DNA from: Actinomycetes bacterium
Lineage (GTDB): Bacteria; Actinomycetota; Acidimicrobiia; Acidimicrobiales; Aldehydirespiratoraceae
NCBI GenBank assembly: GCA_024276355.1
Contig: JAJRXJ010000286.1
Span: forward strand, 1-41,915
DNA: 41,915 bases
Direction: 5' to 3'
Part shown: in pieces, positions 32,864 to 41,763 of the stretch
How the letters are laid out: every line of letters begins with the position of its first letter
Numbering within the stretch: the stretch's first letter is position 1
Notes under the pieces: generated by a model
What the model saw: only the letters and a program-made list of their open reading frames with translations
Told to the model about the DNA's origin: nothing
Databases searched by the model: none
Translations under genes and position numbers: made by a program

Positions 32864-35428
32864 TCAGGTCCCGGTGGCGCTGTCGGGGCTCTCGGTGGGC
32901 AGGTCGGGGAGATCTGCTGAGCGGGGCGGCCGTTCCTTGGCGAACTCGATTGCCTGACCGATCCAGTTGTCTCGTTCGATGCGCCCGTCGAACGACAAGA
33001 AGTCGTCGAGCCTCTTCACATAGTCGGGAGGGAACGAAGCCACCTGCTCGAATGTGACGATCCCGATCTCGTGAAGAAGCGCCTCGAGTTTGGGCCCGAC
33101 TCCCTTGATCCTCTTCAGGTCGTCGGGCTCGCCTTGGTCGGACGGATCCGGCGTGGTGGTCGACGACGACGAGGAGGAGGATGCCGCCGGCTGGGTTGCC
33201 ACCCCGGTCGGAACAGCGACGGATCCGGCTCCCACGAGTTCGGGCTGACGCTCGCCGGCTTCGATGGCATCGAGGACATGGATGGCGATGTCGGCCACCC
33301 GAACCTCGTCTTCTTCCTTGCCGGCGGCCTTCACCCCGTCGTCCATCATGATGTAACAGAACGGGCAGGCCGTGGCCACACGGCTGGCACCGGTGGCGAT
33401 CAGCTCCTTGGACCGTTCGTCGTTGATCTTCTCGCCGATGGTTTCCTCCATCCACATGCGGGCGCCGCCGGCGCCGCAACACATGCCCTTGGTCCCGTTG
33501 CGCGGGGCCTCCACCAGGTCGATGCCACCGAGTTGGCCGAGCACCTTGCGGGGCGCCATGTAGACGTCGTTGTGGCGGCCGAGGTAGCACGAGTCGTGGT
33601 AGACGACGCGCTCCTCGAGCCGAGCCTCGGAGAGGTCGAGACGACCCTGGTCTACCAGCCATTCGAGCAGCTGGCTGTGGTGGACAACTTCGTAGTGGCC
33701 GCCGAGTTGCGGGTATTCGTTGGCGAGGGTGTTGAAGCAGTGGGGGCACTGGGTGATGATCTTCTTCACCCCCATGGCGTTGAGCTGCTCGACGTTCTGG
33801 CTCGCCAGCATCTGGAAGAGGTACTCGTTGCCGGAGCGCCGGGCCGAGTCGCCGGTGCAGGCCTCGGACGGGCCGAGAATGGCGTAGTCGACCCCGGCCC
33901 GCTCGAGAAGTTGGGCCATGGCCCGGCTGACCTTCTTGTTCTTGTCGTCGAAGGACCCCGCGCATCCCACCCAGTAGAGGTATTCGGCGTCGAATGGGTC
34001 GCCGCCTTCGATCACCCGCACACCTTCGAGATCACCGATCCAGTCGGCCCGTTCGGTTTGGCTCATCCCCCACGGGTTCGACGAATTCTCCATCGACCGG
34101 TAGGCCTGCCCCAGCTCCGACGGGAAGTCGGACTCCATCAGGGTGAGGTAGCGGCGCATGTCGAGGATCTTGTCGAGAATCTCGATGTTGACCGGGCAGA
34201 TCTCGTCGCAGGCCTTGCAGGACGTGCAGGCCCAGATCTCGTCGGTGCTGATGAGTTCGAACATCGAATTCGACGACACGGTGATGTCGGCGGGAGCACC
34301 GAGGGGCGGGCTCACCCGTGGGTTGCCGGAGCGGGCCATGACCTCGCCGGTCTTGAGCACGATCTCGCGGGGGTCGAGCGGTTTGCCGGTGGCGTGGGCC
34401 GGGCACACGCTGGTGCAGCGCCCGCACATGGTGCAGGCGTCGGTGTCGAGCAGTTGCTTCCAGGTGAAGTCCTCGATGACCGATGCGCCGAAGGTCTCGA
34501 GTTCGGTGTCGCCCGACACCAGATCGGGCATCGGCTTCATGGCGCCCTTCGGACGATCCTTGTCCTTGAGATACATGTTGAGCGGCGAGGTGAACATGTG
34601 GCGCAGCATCGTGGCGGGCAGGATCACCAAGAAGGCGATGAAGCTGATCACATGGGCCAGCCAAAGGGTCTGGTGCCAGCCGTGGACCGAGCCGACGGTG
34701 TCGAACAACTTGGCCAGCGGGTAGCCGACGAAACTCCACTTCTCGAATTCGGGGTATCCCTCGGCGGAAATGCGAAAGGCCTCGGTGAAGAAACCGGTGA
34801 CGCTTATCAACAAGAAGACACCGAGGATCACCGCGTGTTCGGGGCGGGTCTTGATGCTGATGCGGTAGGGGCGCCACTGCTTGGGGCCGTAGCGGCGCAC
34901 GATTGCCCAGATGATGCCGACGAGGAAGACCAGACCGGCGGCATCGCCCACGGCCGCGTAGGCGCGGTAGACGTCGCCGTGGAGAAACTTGGCACCTTCC
35001 GGGAGTTGATGGTCGATCTCGAGCACCGTGGTGACCCCGAGGAGTACGAGGAAACCGAAGTAGATCATCGAGTGCATGATCCCCGCGGCGGGTTCGCGCA
35101 GGAGCGTCTGCATGTAGACGCCGGCCCGGAAATCAGCCAGACGGCGTGGTGCGTTCTTCGCGGTGGTCCGCCGATTCTCGGGGCGGCCGCGCTCCCAGTT
35201 CTTCACCCGATTGGCGAACATCACCGCGCCGTATACCAGCAGCACCGGAATCAGCGTGTAGAAGGTGAGCTTCAGCACGCTCGGGATGTTGATGAAAACT
35301 TCGCGGCTGACCGGGCTGGGGTCGTGTTGTTCGTTGAACACCGGAATGATTCCGGATGCAGCAGTGAACGCGGCTACGCCGAGGCCGAGGCCGATGACGT
35401 AGTGATGGGGCTTCAGTCGAGAGTTCAT
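32864..35428 (-). CDS. etfD: Membrane Fe-S reductase, EtfD type (ETF:menaquinone oxidoreductase-like), with C-terminal HhH domain
   Basis: An 854-aa protein. The N-terminal half has about six TM helices related to the NarI-like/heterodisulfide reductase membrane subunit. It continues with two [4Fe-4S] motifs, CTMCGRCTSVCP (about 332) and CTSCKACDEICP (about 400). Two HdrD-type cysteine-rich (CCG) domains follow, with WVGCAGSFDD, ITQCPHCFNT, HDSCYLGRHND, GMCCGAGGARM and ACPFCYIMMDDG. This architecture matches mycobacterial EtfD (Rv0338c), proposed to pass electrons from ETF and acyl-CoA dehydrogenases to menaquinone. A Ser/Thr linker then leads to a helix-hairpin-helix segment, LKRIKGVGPKLEALLHEIGI (about 770-790). 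ATG 35428 was chosen; upstream frame is non-coding. A long antisense frame is a shadow. Confidence 0.87.
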   Translation of the reverse strand: MNSRLKPHHYVIGLGLGVAAFTAASGIIPVFNEQHDPSPVSREVFINIPSVLKLTFYTLIPVLLVYGAVMFANRVKNWERGRPENRRTTAKNAPRRLADFRAGVYMQTLLREPAAGIMHSMIYFGFLVLLGVTTVLEIDHQLPEGAKFLHGDVYRAYAAVGDAAGLVFLVGIIWAIVRRYGPKQWRPYRISIKTRPEHAVILGVFLLISVTGFFTEAFRISAEGYPEFEKWSFVGYPLAKLFDTVGSVHGWHQTLWLAHVISFIAFLVILPATMLRHMFTSPLNMYLKDKDRPKGAMKPMPDLVSGDTELETFGASVIEDFTWKQLLDTDACTMCGRCTSVCPAHATGKPLDPREIVLKTGEVMARSGNPRVSPPLGAPADITVSSNSMFELISTDEIWACTSCKACDEICPVNIEILDKILDMRRYLTLMESDFPSELGQAYRSMENSSNPWGMSQTERADWIGDLEGVRVIEGGDPFDAEYLYWVGCAGSFDDKNKKVSRAMAQLLERAGVDYAILGPSEACTGDSARRSGNEYLFQMLASQNVEQLNAMGVKKIITQCPHCFNTLANEYPQLGGHYEVVHHSQLLEWLVDQGRLDLSEARLEERVVYHDSCYLGRHNDVYMAPRKVLGQLGGIDLVEAPRNGTKGMCCGAGGARMWMEETIGEKINDERSKELIATGASRVATACPFCYIMMDDGVKAAGKEEDEVRVADIAIHVLDAIEAGERQPELVGAGSVAVPTGVATQPAASSSSSSSTTTPDPSDQGEPDDLKRIKGVGPKLEALLHEIGIVTFEQVASFPPDYVKRLDDFLSFDGRIERDNWIGQAIEFAKERPPRSADLPDLPTESPDSATGT

Positions 35429-35438
35429 CGCGGCCGCG

Positions 35439-35444
35439 ACGATA
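35439..35444 (-). promoter_or_regulatory. Possible -10 element of etfD
   Basis: TATCGT on the minus strand, 10 nt before the ATG at 35428; slightly longer spacing than the others. Confidence 0.35.
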
Positions 35445-35560
35445 GCGGTTCTCAGGCCGCGGGCTTGAACTCGCCGCGGGGTTGGCCGCCGAGATTCGCC
35501 GTTAGCATCCACGGTCGTTGATCTGACTCGCCCGACCGGGCCAAGAGTGGCACATCGAAC

Positions 35561-37150
35561 ATGACCGTCGACATGAAACAGGCACTCTCGGAGTTGCGCA
35601 GCGCCAGGCGCCGCCGCCACCTCAGGGGGATGGACAAATCCGACATCGCCTACAAGGCGTACATCACCGTCGTGTTCGGTGTGTTCGGGTTTTTCGTTGC
35701 CCTCGGAGCCGTCGACGAGGCCCCGATCGGTGAAAACACCGTGCAATGGCTCACCAGCCACGGCGGGCAGTGGATCGGGCTGGGCATCGCTGCGGTGGTG
35801 GCCGCGGCCCTCCGTTCGGGAGCCAACGGCGGCCCGCTCACAATCGACGACATCGACGCCCATCACCTGCTGTTGTCACCGTTGAGCCGCCACGACGTAC
35901 TCGACCGCCCGGTCCGAAAGCTGTTCCTGAGCGCGGCCGGTGCTGCCGGAGTGCTGGGTGCGGCGGCCGGTGAGCTCGGCGCCCGCCGCATGGACGGCAC
36001 CAAGACCGAGTGGGTGTTCGGAGCGGTGCTGGCCGGAGTGTTGGTCGGGTTGCTGGCGGTCGGGTGCGCTCTCATCATCTCGGGTCATCGCAAACGGGGC
36101 CCGATCGTCACGATCCTGTGGATGGCGGTGTCCGGATGGTCGATCGCCGACGTGTGGTTCAACATCGACACCTCGCCGCTCAGCTTCATCGGACGAATCG
36201 CCATCTGGCCTTTGGCCGGCGAACCCGTTCATCTCGCTGTGATCGCACTTGTCGCGGTGGTCGTGATCGCCGGGTATCGGGCGGTGGTGGGCGTATCCGT
36301 CGAGCGGATTCTCCGGCGGGCGGTGCTCATCCGCCAGATCCGATTCGCGCTGTCGCAGCAGGATCTGCGTTCGCTGATTCTGTTGCGCCGCCAACTGGCG
36401 TTCGAGGCCCCGCGTCGTCGGCCGCTCGTCAAGATACGAATACCACGAATCGCTGCCCGCTTCCCCGTGTTCGTTCGTGACCTGCGCAGCTACATGAGGT
36501 GGCCGACACGCCGCATAACACGCGTGGCCGGCCTGAGCATCGTGGCCGGGCTGAGTGTCGCCGGAATGTGGCACGGCACCACCGTGTTGATCGCCGGCAC
36601 CGGTGTCCTGCTCTATCTGATCAGCCTTGAGGTGGTGGAGCCCTACGGCCAGGAGGTCGACCACCCGACCGTGATGGAGACCATGCCCCTCGACACCGGG
36701 CGCATCCTGGTTGAGCACCTGATCGGCGGAGCGGTGGCGATGATCCCGATCTGGCTCGTGGCGATCGCAGCGGCTTTCGCGGCATCCGGATCAGTCGACC
36801 TTGTTGTCTCGATGCTGGCGGCGATGGTGCCGATGGCGCTGGTGTCGGTAGGTGCCGGCGCGCTCAGCATTCAGCGTGTCGGCTCGAACGAGACCACTTC
36901 GATGGGGGTGCCTCCGGAGTTGGCCGGACCGCAGGTTCTCTACAAGCTGTTGTGGCCGCCGGCGCTGGCCACCATCGGGATCGTTCCCATACTCGTGGGA
37001 CGCCAGGCCCTTCGTTCCGCCGACCCGGTGGTCTCGCCGACCATCAACGCCGGGATCTTCGTGGTCATTCTCGGTGGGCTGGTCTTTGGTTGGATCAGAT
37101 TCCGCGACGCGATATTCGAGGCCGCTGCAGCCGGCCAGCAGGGGAAGTAG
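35561..37150 (+). CDS. ABC transporter permease
   Basis: A 529-aa membrane protein with about 10-12 hydrophobic segments in two groups (about 28-240 and 320-520), separated by a basic cytoplasmic stretch (about 245-310). No enzymatic motifs. It directly precedes an ABC ATPase by 2 nt, so it is called as that transporter's membrane subunit (ABC-2-like export type). Substrate unknown. ATG 35561 is used; an ATG four codons on is equally possible. A TAGCAT at 35503-35508 could be the -10, leaving a leader of about 45 nt. Confidence 0.75.
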   Translation: MTVDMKQALSELRSARRRRHLRGMDKSDIAYKAYITVVFGVFGFFVALGAVDEAPIGENTVQWLTSHGGQWIGLGIAAVVAAALRSGANGGPLTIDDIDAHHLLLSPLSRHDVLDRPVRKLFLSAAGAAGVLGAAAGELGARRMDGTKTEWVFGAVLAGVLVGLLAVGCALIISGHRKRGPIVTILWMAVSGWSIADVWFNIDTSPLSFIGRIAIWPLAGEPVHLAVIALVAVVVIAGYRAVVGVSVERILRRAVLIRQIRFALSQQDLRSLILLRRQLAFEAPRRRPLVKIRIPRIAARFPVFVRDLRSYMRWPTRRITRVAGLSIVAGLSVAGMWHGTTVLIAGTGVLLYLISLEVVEPYGQEVDHPTVMETMPLDTGRILVEHLIGGAVAMIPIWLVAIAAAFAASGSVDLVVSMLAAMVPMALVSVGAGALSIQRVGSNETTSMGVPPELAGPQVLYKLLWPPALATIGIVPILVGRQALRSADPVVSPTINAGIFVVILGGLVFGWIRFRDAIFEAAAAGQQGK

Positions 37151-37152
37151 CC

Positions 37153-37866
37153 ATGAGCAACGACAACAGGTCGAAAAAGAAGCAAGGCAAGCGCAAGGGA
37201 CGCAAGGCGCCTTTGGCGTTCGAGTTCAACGAGGTCGAAAAGCACTACGGAGATGTGATCGCGGTCGGCCCGGTGTCGTTCACCGTGGAGGCCGGGCAGG
37301 CGGTGGCCCTCGTCGGACACAACGGCTCCGGAAAGTCGACCCTGCTGTCGCTGGCCGCGGGTGTTGCCGACGTGAGCGAAGGATTCGTCAACATCGCCGG
37401 AGCCGAGGCCGGGTCGTCGGCGGCCCGGGCCGCTTTGTCGTACATCCCCGACCATCCGGTTCTCTACGACGACCTGAGCCTCTGGGAACACATCGAATAC
37501 CTGAGCCACCTCCACGGCTCCACTCCCGAGGCCCACGATGCCGAGGGGCTCATCGACCGGCTCGGTCTCACCAGCCGGGTCGACGACCTGCCGTCCACTT
37601 TCAGCCGTGGCCTGCGCCAGAAGTCGGCGATAGTGGTGGCGTTGTGTCGTCCCTTCGCGGTGTTGGTGATCGACGAGCCGTTCTCTGGTCTGGATCGCAC
37701 CGGTCGCGAGGCGCTGCTCGAACTGATCACCGAGGTGCGCGATGAGAGAGGTTCGGTATTGGTGGCCACCCACGACCCGCAGATGCTCGACGTGTTCGAC
37801 CGTGCGGTGATGCTCGAGCAGGGCGAGGTCGTGTTCGACGGCGACGCCACCGATCTCAAGATCTGA
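37153..37866 (+). CDS. ABC transporter ATP-binding protein
   Basis: A 237-aa ATPase. Walker A is GHNGSGKST (about 55-63), the Q-loop region YIPDHPVLYDDLS, the signature FSRGLRQKS (a common variant in ABC-2 exporters), Walker B VLVIDEPFSGLD and the H-loop ATHD. The first 20 residues are very Lys/Arg-rich. It follows the permease by 2 nt and forms with it a likely exporter. The frame extends upstream inside the permease gene but the ATG at 37153 is well placed. The 3' end overlaps the next convergent gene by 11 bp. Confidence 0.92.
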   Translation: MSNDNRSKKKQGKRKGRKAPLAFEFNEVEKHYGDVIAVGPVSFTVEAGQAVALVGHNGSGKSTLLSLAAGVADVSEGFVNIAGAEAGSSAARAALSYIPDHPVLYDDLSLWEHIEYLSHLHGSTPEAHDAEGLIDRLGLTSRVDDLPSTFSRGLRQKSAIVVALCRPFAVLVIDEPFSGLDRTGREALLELITEVRDERGSVLVATHDPQMLDVFDRAVMLEQGEVVFDGDATDLKI

Positions 37867-38521
37867 TCACCGATCGAAGTCTCACCGGCACAACCGTGGT
37901 GCGACCAAGTTTGTATCTGAGGGCACATTGATCGCAACCCAGCCCGGTCGTATGACTGGCGTCGACGCCCATGTTCATGAGTCTGCTGTAAGTGACATCG
38001 AAGAAGTTGCAGTAGGGCGCCAGATCCTGAAGCCCTTCCGCCTCGTAGTACTTGTTGACGGCGCATTCGTCGAACAGGAGTGATGCCTCGCCGTCGTCGG
38101 ACTCTTCGGTCGACCAGACGAAGTCGGCCGGATAGCGACGTTCCTGCGATCGGGCCGCCTGGCGCCGCAGAAACCAACGGCTCGGCCGCGACATCAGCAG
38201 GCGTCCTTCGGCCCGAAGCACGAAACCGGGCAATCTCGCGATCCACTGATCTGCGACTCGTTGCGAGGCACGAATGGTGTTCTCGGCCGACCCACCGTGG
38301 GCGACGACCGATCGATGCAACGCCACCAACCACAAATTGATGGCCATGACCGGAGTGAAGATATTTCGGTATCCGCCGATGTATGGCGCACGGGCCCTTG
38401 TCGAATCGTAGAGATCGGTGGCATCGGCCAGGATCAGTCTTGCACCCTGGTAACCGAGATCATTCGCGAGTATCGGACCTGCGCTCCGGAGGAATCGTCG
38501 GAACATCCAGCGACCAATCAT
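37856..38521 (-). CDS. L-2-amino-thiazoline-4-carboxylate hydrolase-family protein
   Basis: A 221-aa soluble protein. The C-terminal region CNFFDVTYSRLMNMGVD..., then CDQCALRYKLG, carries the cysteine-containing pattern of the ATC hydrolase family (L-2-amino-thiazoline-4-carboxylic acid to cysteine route). Most members are uncharacterised and the match is judged from motif shape only. The N-terminus is basic and helical. The ATG has no clear Shine-Dalgarno. It lies 81 bp downstream of kup on the same strand, so it may be read with it. Confidence 0.6.
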   Translation of the reverse strand: MIGRWMFRRFLRSAGPILANDLGYQGARLILADATDLYDSTRARAPYIGGYRNIFTPVMAINLWLVALHRSVVAHGGSAENTIRASQRVADQWIARLPGFVLRAEGRLLMSRPSRWFLRRQAARSQERRYPADFVWSTEESDDGEASLLFDECAVNKYYEAEGLQDLAPYCNFFDVTYSRLMNMGVDASHTTGLGCDQCALRYKLGRTTVVPVRLRSVIRS

Positions 38522-38602
38522 GGGCCCACGCTGGCGATGATCTCCGAGACGAGCAGGCGGATACGCGTGGCTTCCCCATGGGGGAGAGCCGGATTTCGGG
38601 TG

Positions 38603-40483
38603 TTACAGCTCGACCTGCTGACCCGATTCGATGGTGCGATCGATCGGGAGCTTGAACGACCGGGCCGCGCTTGTGGAGTTGCGGTACATCAGGTTGTAGA
38701 GATGCTCGCGCCACATGGCCATGCCCGGCTTGTCGGTCACGACCACGGTCTCGTGGCCCAGCATGTAGTGGGCCACGGCCTCGGCGGTGATCTCGTGATT
38801 GATGATGGCCTGGGGCACGTCGATGGCGTCGCGGAATCCGTAATGCAGCGATACCTGCGTGAACCCCTCACCCAGGTCGACCTTCTCGGCTCGGCGTGCC
38901 TCCAGCACAGTGGGATGATCCTCGATCAGCACATTGATGATGATCACTTCTTTCGGCAGCACCCCGTAGTGCTTCAGATCATTGAGCATGGCCGGGGGGG
39001 CCTTGCCGGGTTCACTGAACAGGTAGACCGACGTTCCTTCGGGGCGGTGGGGGTTCGTCTTGCAGTAGTCGATGATGAAGGTTTCGAGGTCGGTGCCGCC
39101 CTGGTGGAGGTTTTCGCGGATCAAACGCCGGCCTGTGTGCCAGGTGGTCATGATCGTGAACACGATGGCTGCCACGACCAGCGGGAACCAACCACCGTCG
39201 ACGATCTTGGGGACGTTGGCGAAGAAGAACGCGAAATCAACGATCAGCAACGGTCCGCACACCAGTGCGGAACGGGTCCTGGACCAGCCCAGCCTGGACT
39301 GCGACACGAAGTAGAACAGCACGGTGGTGATGATCATCGTGATCGACACTGCGATGCCGTAGGCCGCGGCCAGGCCGGACGACGAACGGAAGCCGATCAC
39401 CAGCCCGACGCACGCCACCATGAGCGTCCAGTTGACAGCCGGCACGTAGATCTGGCCCTTCTCCTCGGCCGACGTGTGGATCACCTTCATGCGGGGGAGG
39501 TAGTGCAGTTGCACCGCCTGCATCGTCAGTGAGAAGGCACCCGAGATGAGGGCCTGGGAGGCGATGACCGTGGCCATCGTGGCGAGAATCACCAACGGGA
39601 TGGTGCCCCATGTGGGCACGAGTCGGTAGAAGGGATTGTCGATGGTGGTGGGATCATGGATGAGGAGTGCGCCCTGGCCCAGGTAGTTGAGGACCAGGCC
39701 CGGCAGAACGATCATGAACCAGCTTCGGCTGATCGGCGCTCTGCCGAAGTGACCGAGATCGGCGTAGAGCGCTTCGCCACCTGTTACCACCAAGAAGATC
39801 GAACCGAGTGCAAAGAACCCGGTGAGATGATTATCGGAGAAGAAGGTCCAGGCATGCCCGGGCCAGAATGCCTGCAGAACCGTGGGTTCGATTCCGATTC
39901 TCACGAGCCCGAGCAGACCCAATACCGAGAACCAGACCAGCATGACCGGCCCGAACACCCGGCCGATGTGTCCTGTGCCGTGTCGCTGAACCATGAATAT
40001 CCCGATCAGGATGGCCACCGAGATGGGAACGACCGCGCTGCTCAGACTCTGGGACGCAACCTCCGTGCCCTCGACGGCACTGAGAACGGAAATGGCCGGG
40101 GTGATCATTCCGTCGCCGTAGAGGAGGGCCGTGCCGATGATGCCGAAACCGACAAGACCGGCGCCCAGGCGGCCCCGTTTGCCGCGCTCGCCCAACAGCG
40201 CCGTGAGCGCGAGAATCCCGCCTTCTCCGTCGCGATCGGCCCGTAGGACGAAGAGCAGGTACTTGACGACGATCACGATGATCAGCGACCACAGGATCAG
40301 TGACAACACCCCGAGGATGTTCGATTTCGTGAGATCGATGTGGTGGGTCGAACTCTCGAAGGTCTCGCGCATCGCGTAGAGCGGGCTGGTGCCGATGTCG
40401 CCGAAGACAATTCCGAGTGCGGCGATGGTGAGGGCACGCGTGGCCTTTGCAGAACCGTTGTGGCCGGTCTGTTCAGTACTCAA
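38603..40483 (-). CDS. kup: Potassium uptake protein Kup
   Basis: A 626-aa KUP/HAK/KT transporter. It has 12 expected TM helices in the first about 440 residues and a cytoplasmic C-terminal domain. The hallmark AALGIVFGDIGTSPLYA lies at about 27-43; other family segments are GEGGILALTALL, GDGMITPAISVLSAVEG and LGHFGRAPI. It imports K+ with protons. The start is a TTG at 40483, the only one that keeps the full first helix, and there is no good Shine-Dalgarno. It follows the pentapeptide-repeat gene by 42 nt on the same strand and may share its transcript. Confidence 0.95.
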   Translation of the reverse strand: MSTEQTGHNGSAKATRALTIAALGIVFGDIGTSPLYAMRETFESSTHHIDLTKSNILGVLSLILWSLIIVIVVKYLLFVLRADRDGEGGILALTALLGERGKRGRLGAGLVGFGIIGTALLYGDGMITPAISVLSAVEGTEVASQSLSSAVVPISVAILIGIFMVQRHGTGHIGRVFGPVMLVWFSVLGLLGLVRIGIEPTVLQAFWPGHAWTFFSDNHLTGFFALGSIFLVVTGGEALYADLGHFGRAPISRSWFMIVLPGLVLNYLGQGALLIHDPTTIDNPFYRLVPTWGTIPLVILATMATVIASQALISGAFSLTMQAVQLHYLPRMKVIHTSAEEKGQIYVPAVNWTLMVACVGLVIGFRSSSGLAAAYGIAVSITMIITTVLFYFVSQSRLGWSRTRSALVCGPLLIVDFAFFFANVPKIVDGGWFPLVVAAIVFTIMTTWHTGRRLIRENLHQGGTDLETFIIDYCKTNPHRPEGTSVYLFSEPGKAPPAMLNDLKHYGVLPKEVIIINVLIEDHPTVLEARRAEKVDLGEGFTQVSLHYGFRDAIDVPQAIINHEITAEAVAHYMLGHETVVVTDKPGMAMWREHLYNLMYRNSTSAARSFKLPIDRTIESGQQVEL

Positions 40484-40525
40484 TTTGTGAATTCCGGATT
40501 GGTGGCTGGGTGGAGATCTGGTGGC

Positions 40526-41020
40526 TCAGTCGAGATGTTGGATGCGACCCTGGCCATGATCGTGGAGAAGCGGGCTCTGACGGGGGATTTCGGGGGAGAA
40601 ACCGTCCGGCCATTTGGTGGTGTCGGATGCGATCACGCCCTTGAGGCATTCGGCGAGCAATCCGGTGGCGGCGGTCAGATCGGCTCCGGTGAGATCGGCC
40701 CCCTGCAGCATGGCGTCGATCATGCGAGCCCGCTTGAGGTTGGCTCCGGAGAGGTTGGCCCGGTTGAGGGTGGCCCACGACAGGTCGGCGTTGCTGAGAT
40801 CGGCCCCGGAGAGGTCGGCATCGGTCAGGTCGGCATAGCGGAGATTGGCGTGGCGGAGATCGGCACCCGAGAGATCTACCGACTTGAGGGACTCGTGTTC
40901 GATGTCCTTCGGTTCCTCGAGATAGCCATTGGAATCGACGGCCTGCGGGGAACGCAGGTATTCGAGGAACTCCTCGAGTTCGGCTGCCCGTTGTTTTGAC
41001 CTCTTGGAGAAGAACGCCAT
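40526..41020 (-). CDS. Pentapeptide-repeat protein
   Basis: A 164-aa soluble protein. After a basic N-terminus and an acidic helix come about 14-16 tandem A(D/N)LXX repeats (about 48-120: LSGADLRHANLRYADLTDAD and on), which fold as a right-handed quadrilateral beta-helix. Some such proteins mimic DNA and bind gyrase; most have unknown roles, and no function is claimed. ATG 41020 has AAGGAG 7 nt upstream. The longer frame to 41155 is rejected. No signal or TM segment, so cytoplasmic. Confidence 0.85.
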   Translation of the reverse strand: MAFFSKRSKQRAAELEEFLEYLRSPQAVDSNGYLEEPKDIEHESLKSVDLSGADLRHANLRYADLTDADLSGADLSNADLSWATLNRANLSGANLKRARMIDAMLQGADLTGADLTAATGLLAECLKGVIASDTTKWPDGFSPEIPRQSPLLHDHGQGRIQHLD

Positions 41021-41150
41021 CTTGTCGCTCCTTGTCTGGACCCAGCCGTGATTTCGAGCGCGGCCGACATCATGGGACTTTCGCTGGGTGAGCCTACGGT
41101 CGATACGGCCCGGATCGTGGGCAGGCGACCGCGGCCACCCGGGGGAGCGG

Positions 41151-41177
41151 TTCACACTGAGGAAACAGTCACGAAAC
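41151..41177 (+). promoter_or_regulatory. Direct-repeat operator, OmpR-family type
   Basis: TTCAC-n6-GAAAC-n6-GAAAC, three 5-mers spaced exactly 11 bp apart (41151, 41162, 41173). One-turn spacing and the GAAAC half-site resemble GlnR/PhoP-type boxes. It covers the -35 region of the regulator gene that follows, so autoregulation is likely. Confidence 0.5.
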
Positions 41178-41187
41178 GTGGGTCACG

Positions 41188-41193
41188 TAGTTT
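41188..41193 (+). promoter_or_regulatory. -10 element of the winged-helix regulator gene
   Basis: TAGTTT, 8 nt before the ATG at 41202. It supports that start over the upstream GTG at 41178. Confidence 0.5.
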
Positions 41194-41201
41194 CCGATGG
41201 C

Positions 41202-41687
41202 ATGGAAGTCGAACTCTTGCATTGGCCCGTCGACGAGGATCGGCTCGTCGAGCTTCGTTCGGCGGGTCGCGCCAGACTGCTCGTGATAGATCCCGACACG
41301 GAGGCCCCGGTGAGCGGTGACCTGCTCGAGGACTGGATCCGTCGCCCCGCATCGATCCACGACCTGCGGGCCCGTATAGCCGGCCTTGAGCGACGCATGG
41401 AACTGTCATCGTCGGATATGCCGATCGCCGACGATTGTGTGGTGAGGTTCCGTGGCGGTCTTGTTCCCGTTCCACCCGTGGAGATGCGGATCGTGACCCT
41501 GCTGATCGAAAGGGTGGGGGCGGTCGTGAGTCGCGAGAAGCTGAGCGACGCCGGCTGGCCCGGCGGTGATGCCGACCGCAACGCACTCGACGTGCACATG
41601 ATGAGGCTGAGACGGCGAATGAGTGAGATAGGCCTGTCGATCCGGACCGTGCGAGGTCGGGGATACCTTCTCGAGACCACTGTCTGA
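41202..41687 (+). CDS. Orphan winged-helix transcriptional regulator (OmpR/PhoB-type DNA-binding domain)
   Basis: A 161-aa protein. The C-terminal wHTH (about 75-160) includes PVEMRIVTLLIERVGAVVSR, the DVHMMRLRRRMSEIG recognition region and VRGRGYLLE wing, all typical of OmpR/PhoB effectors. The N-terminal about 70 residues (MEVELLHWPVDEDRLVELR...) replace the usual receiver and lack the phospho-acceptor Asp pocket. It may therefore be phosphorylation-independent. No histidine kinase is adjacent. A direct-repeat operator lies just upstream and another set follows before the next gene. Confidence 0.8.
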   Translation: MEVELLHWPVDEDRLVELRSAGRARLLVIDPDTEAPVSGDLLEDWIRRPASIHDLRARIAGLERRMELSSSDMPIADDCVVRFRGGLVPVPPVEMRIVTLLIERVGAVVSREKLSDAGWPGGDADRNALDVHMMRLRRRMSEIGLSIRTVRGRGYLLETTV

Positions 41688-41717
41688 CTCGTTGACAGGT
41701 TCGCGTCAGCAAGCCGT

Positions 41718-41744
41718 GTCACACCGGTAACAGAGGCAACACAG
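41718..41744 (+). promoter_or_regulatory. Triple 9-bp direct repeat (MtrA-like boxes)
   Basis: GTCACACCG, GTAACAGAG and GCAACACAG follow head to tail with no spacer. The core is G(T/C)(C/A)ACA. The array ends on the expected -35 position of a TATCTT -10 at 41764, the arrangement of an activator overlapping -35. Confidence 0.55.
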
Positions 41745-41763
41745 TCCCGACATTCTCCATTCG

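Noticed and set aside
33155-33190. GAC/GAG trinucleotide run as a tandem-repeat element
   Set aside because: It is simply the codons of the poly-Ser/Thr linker of etfD read on the other strand.
33071-35521. Uninterrupted 816-codon reading frame on the plus strand
   Set aside because: It lies exactly antisense to etfD. The product is His/Gly/Val-rich without any family motif. Long antisense frames are expected from high-GC codon use; the etfD frame has all the Fe-S motifs.
38571-38586. Inverted repeat CTTCCCCATGGGGGAG as terminator
   Set aside because: The loop would be only 2-4 nt and it lies inside the gap between two same-strand genes without a T-run; likely incidental.
41692-41697. Perfect TTGACA as a -35 element
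   Set aside because: At 17 nt downstream the sequence is CGTGTC, not a -10, and the element overlaps the end of the regulator gene. The TATCTT at 41764 fits better with the repeats acting in place of a -35.
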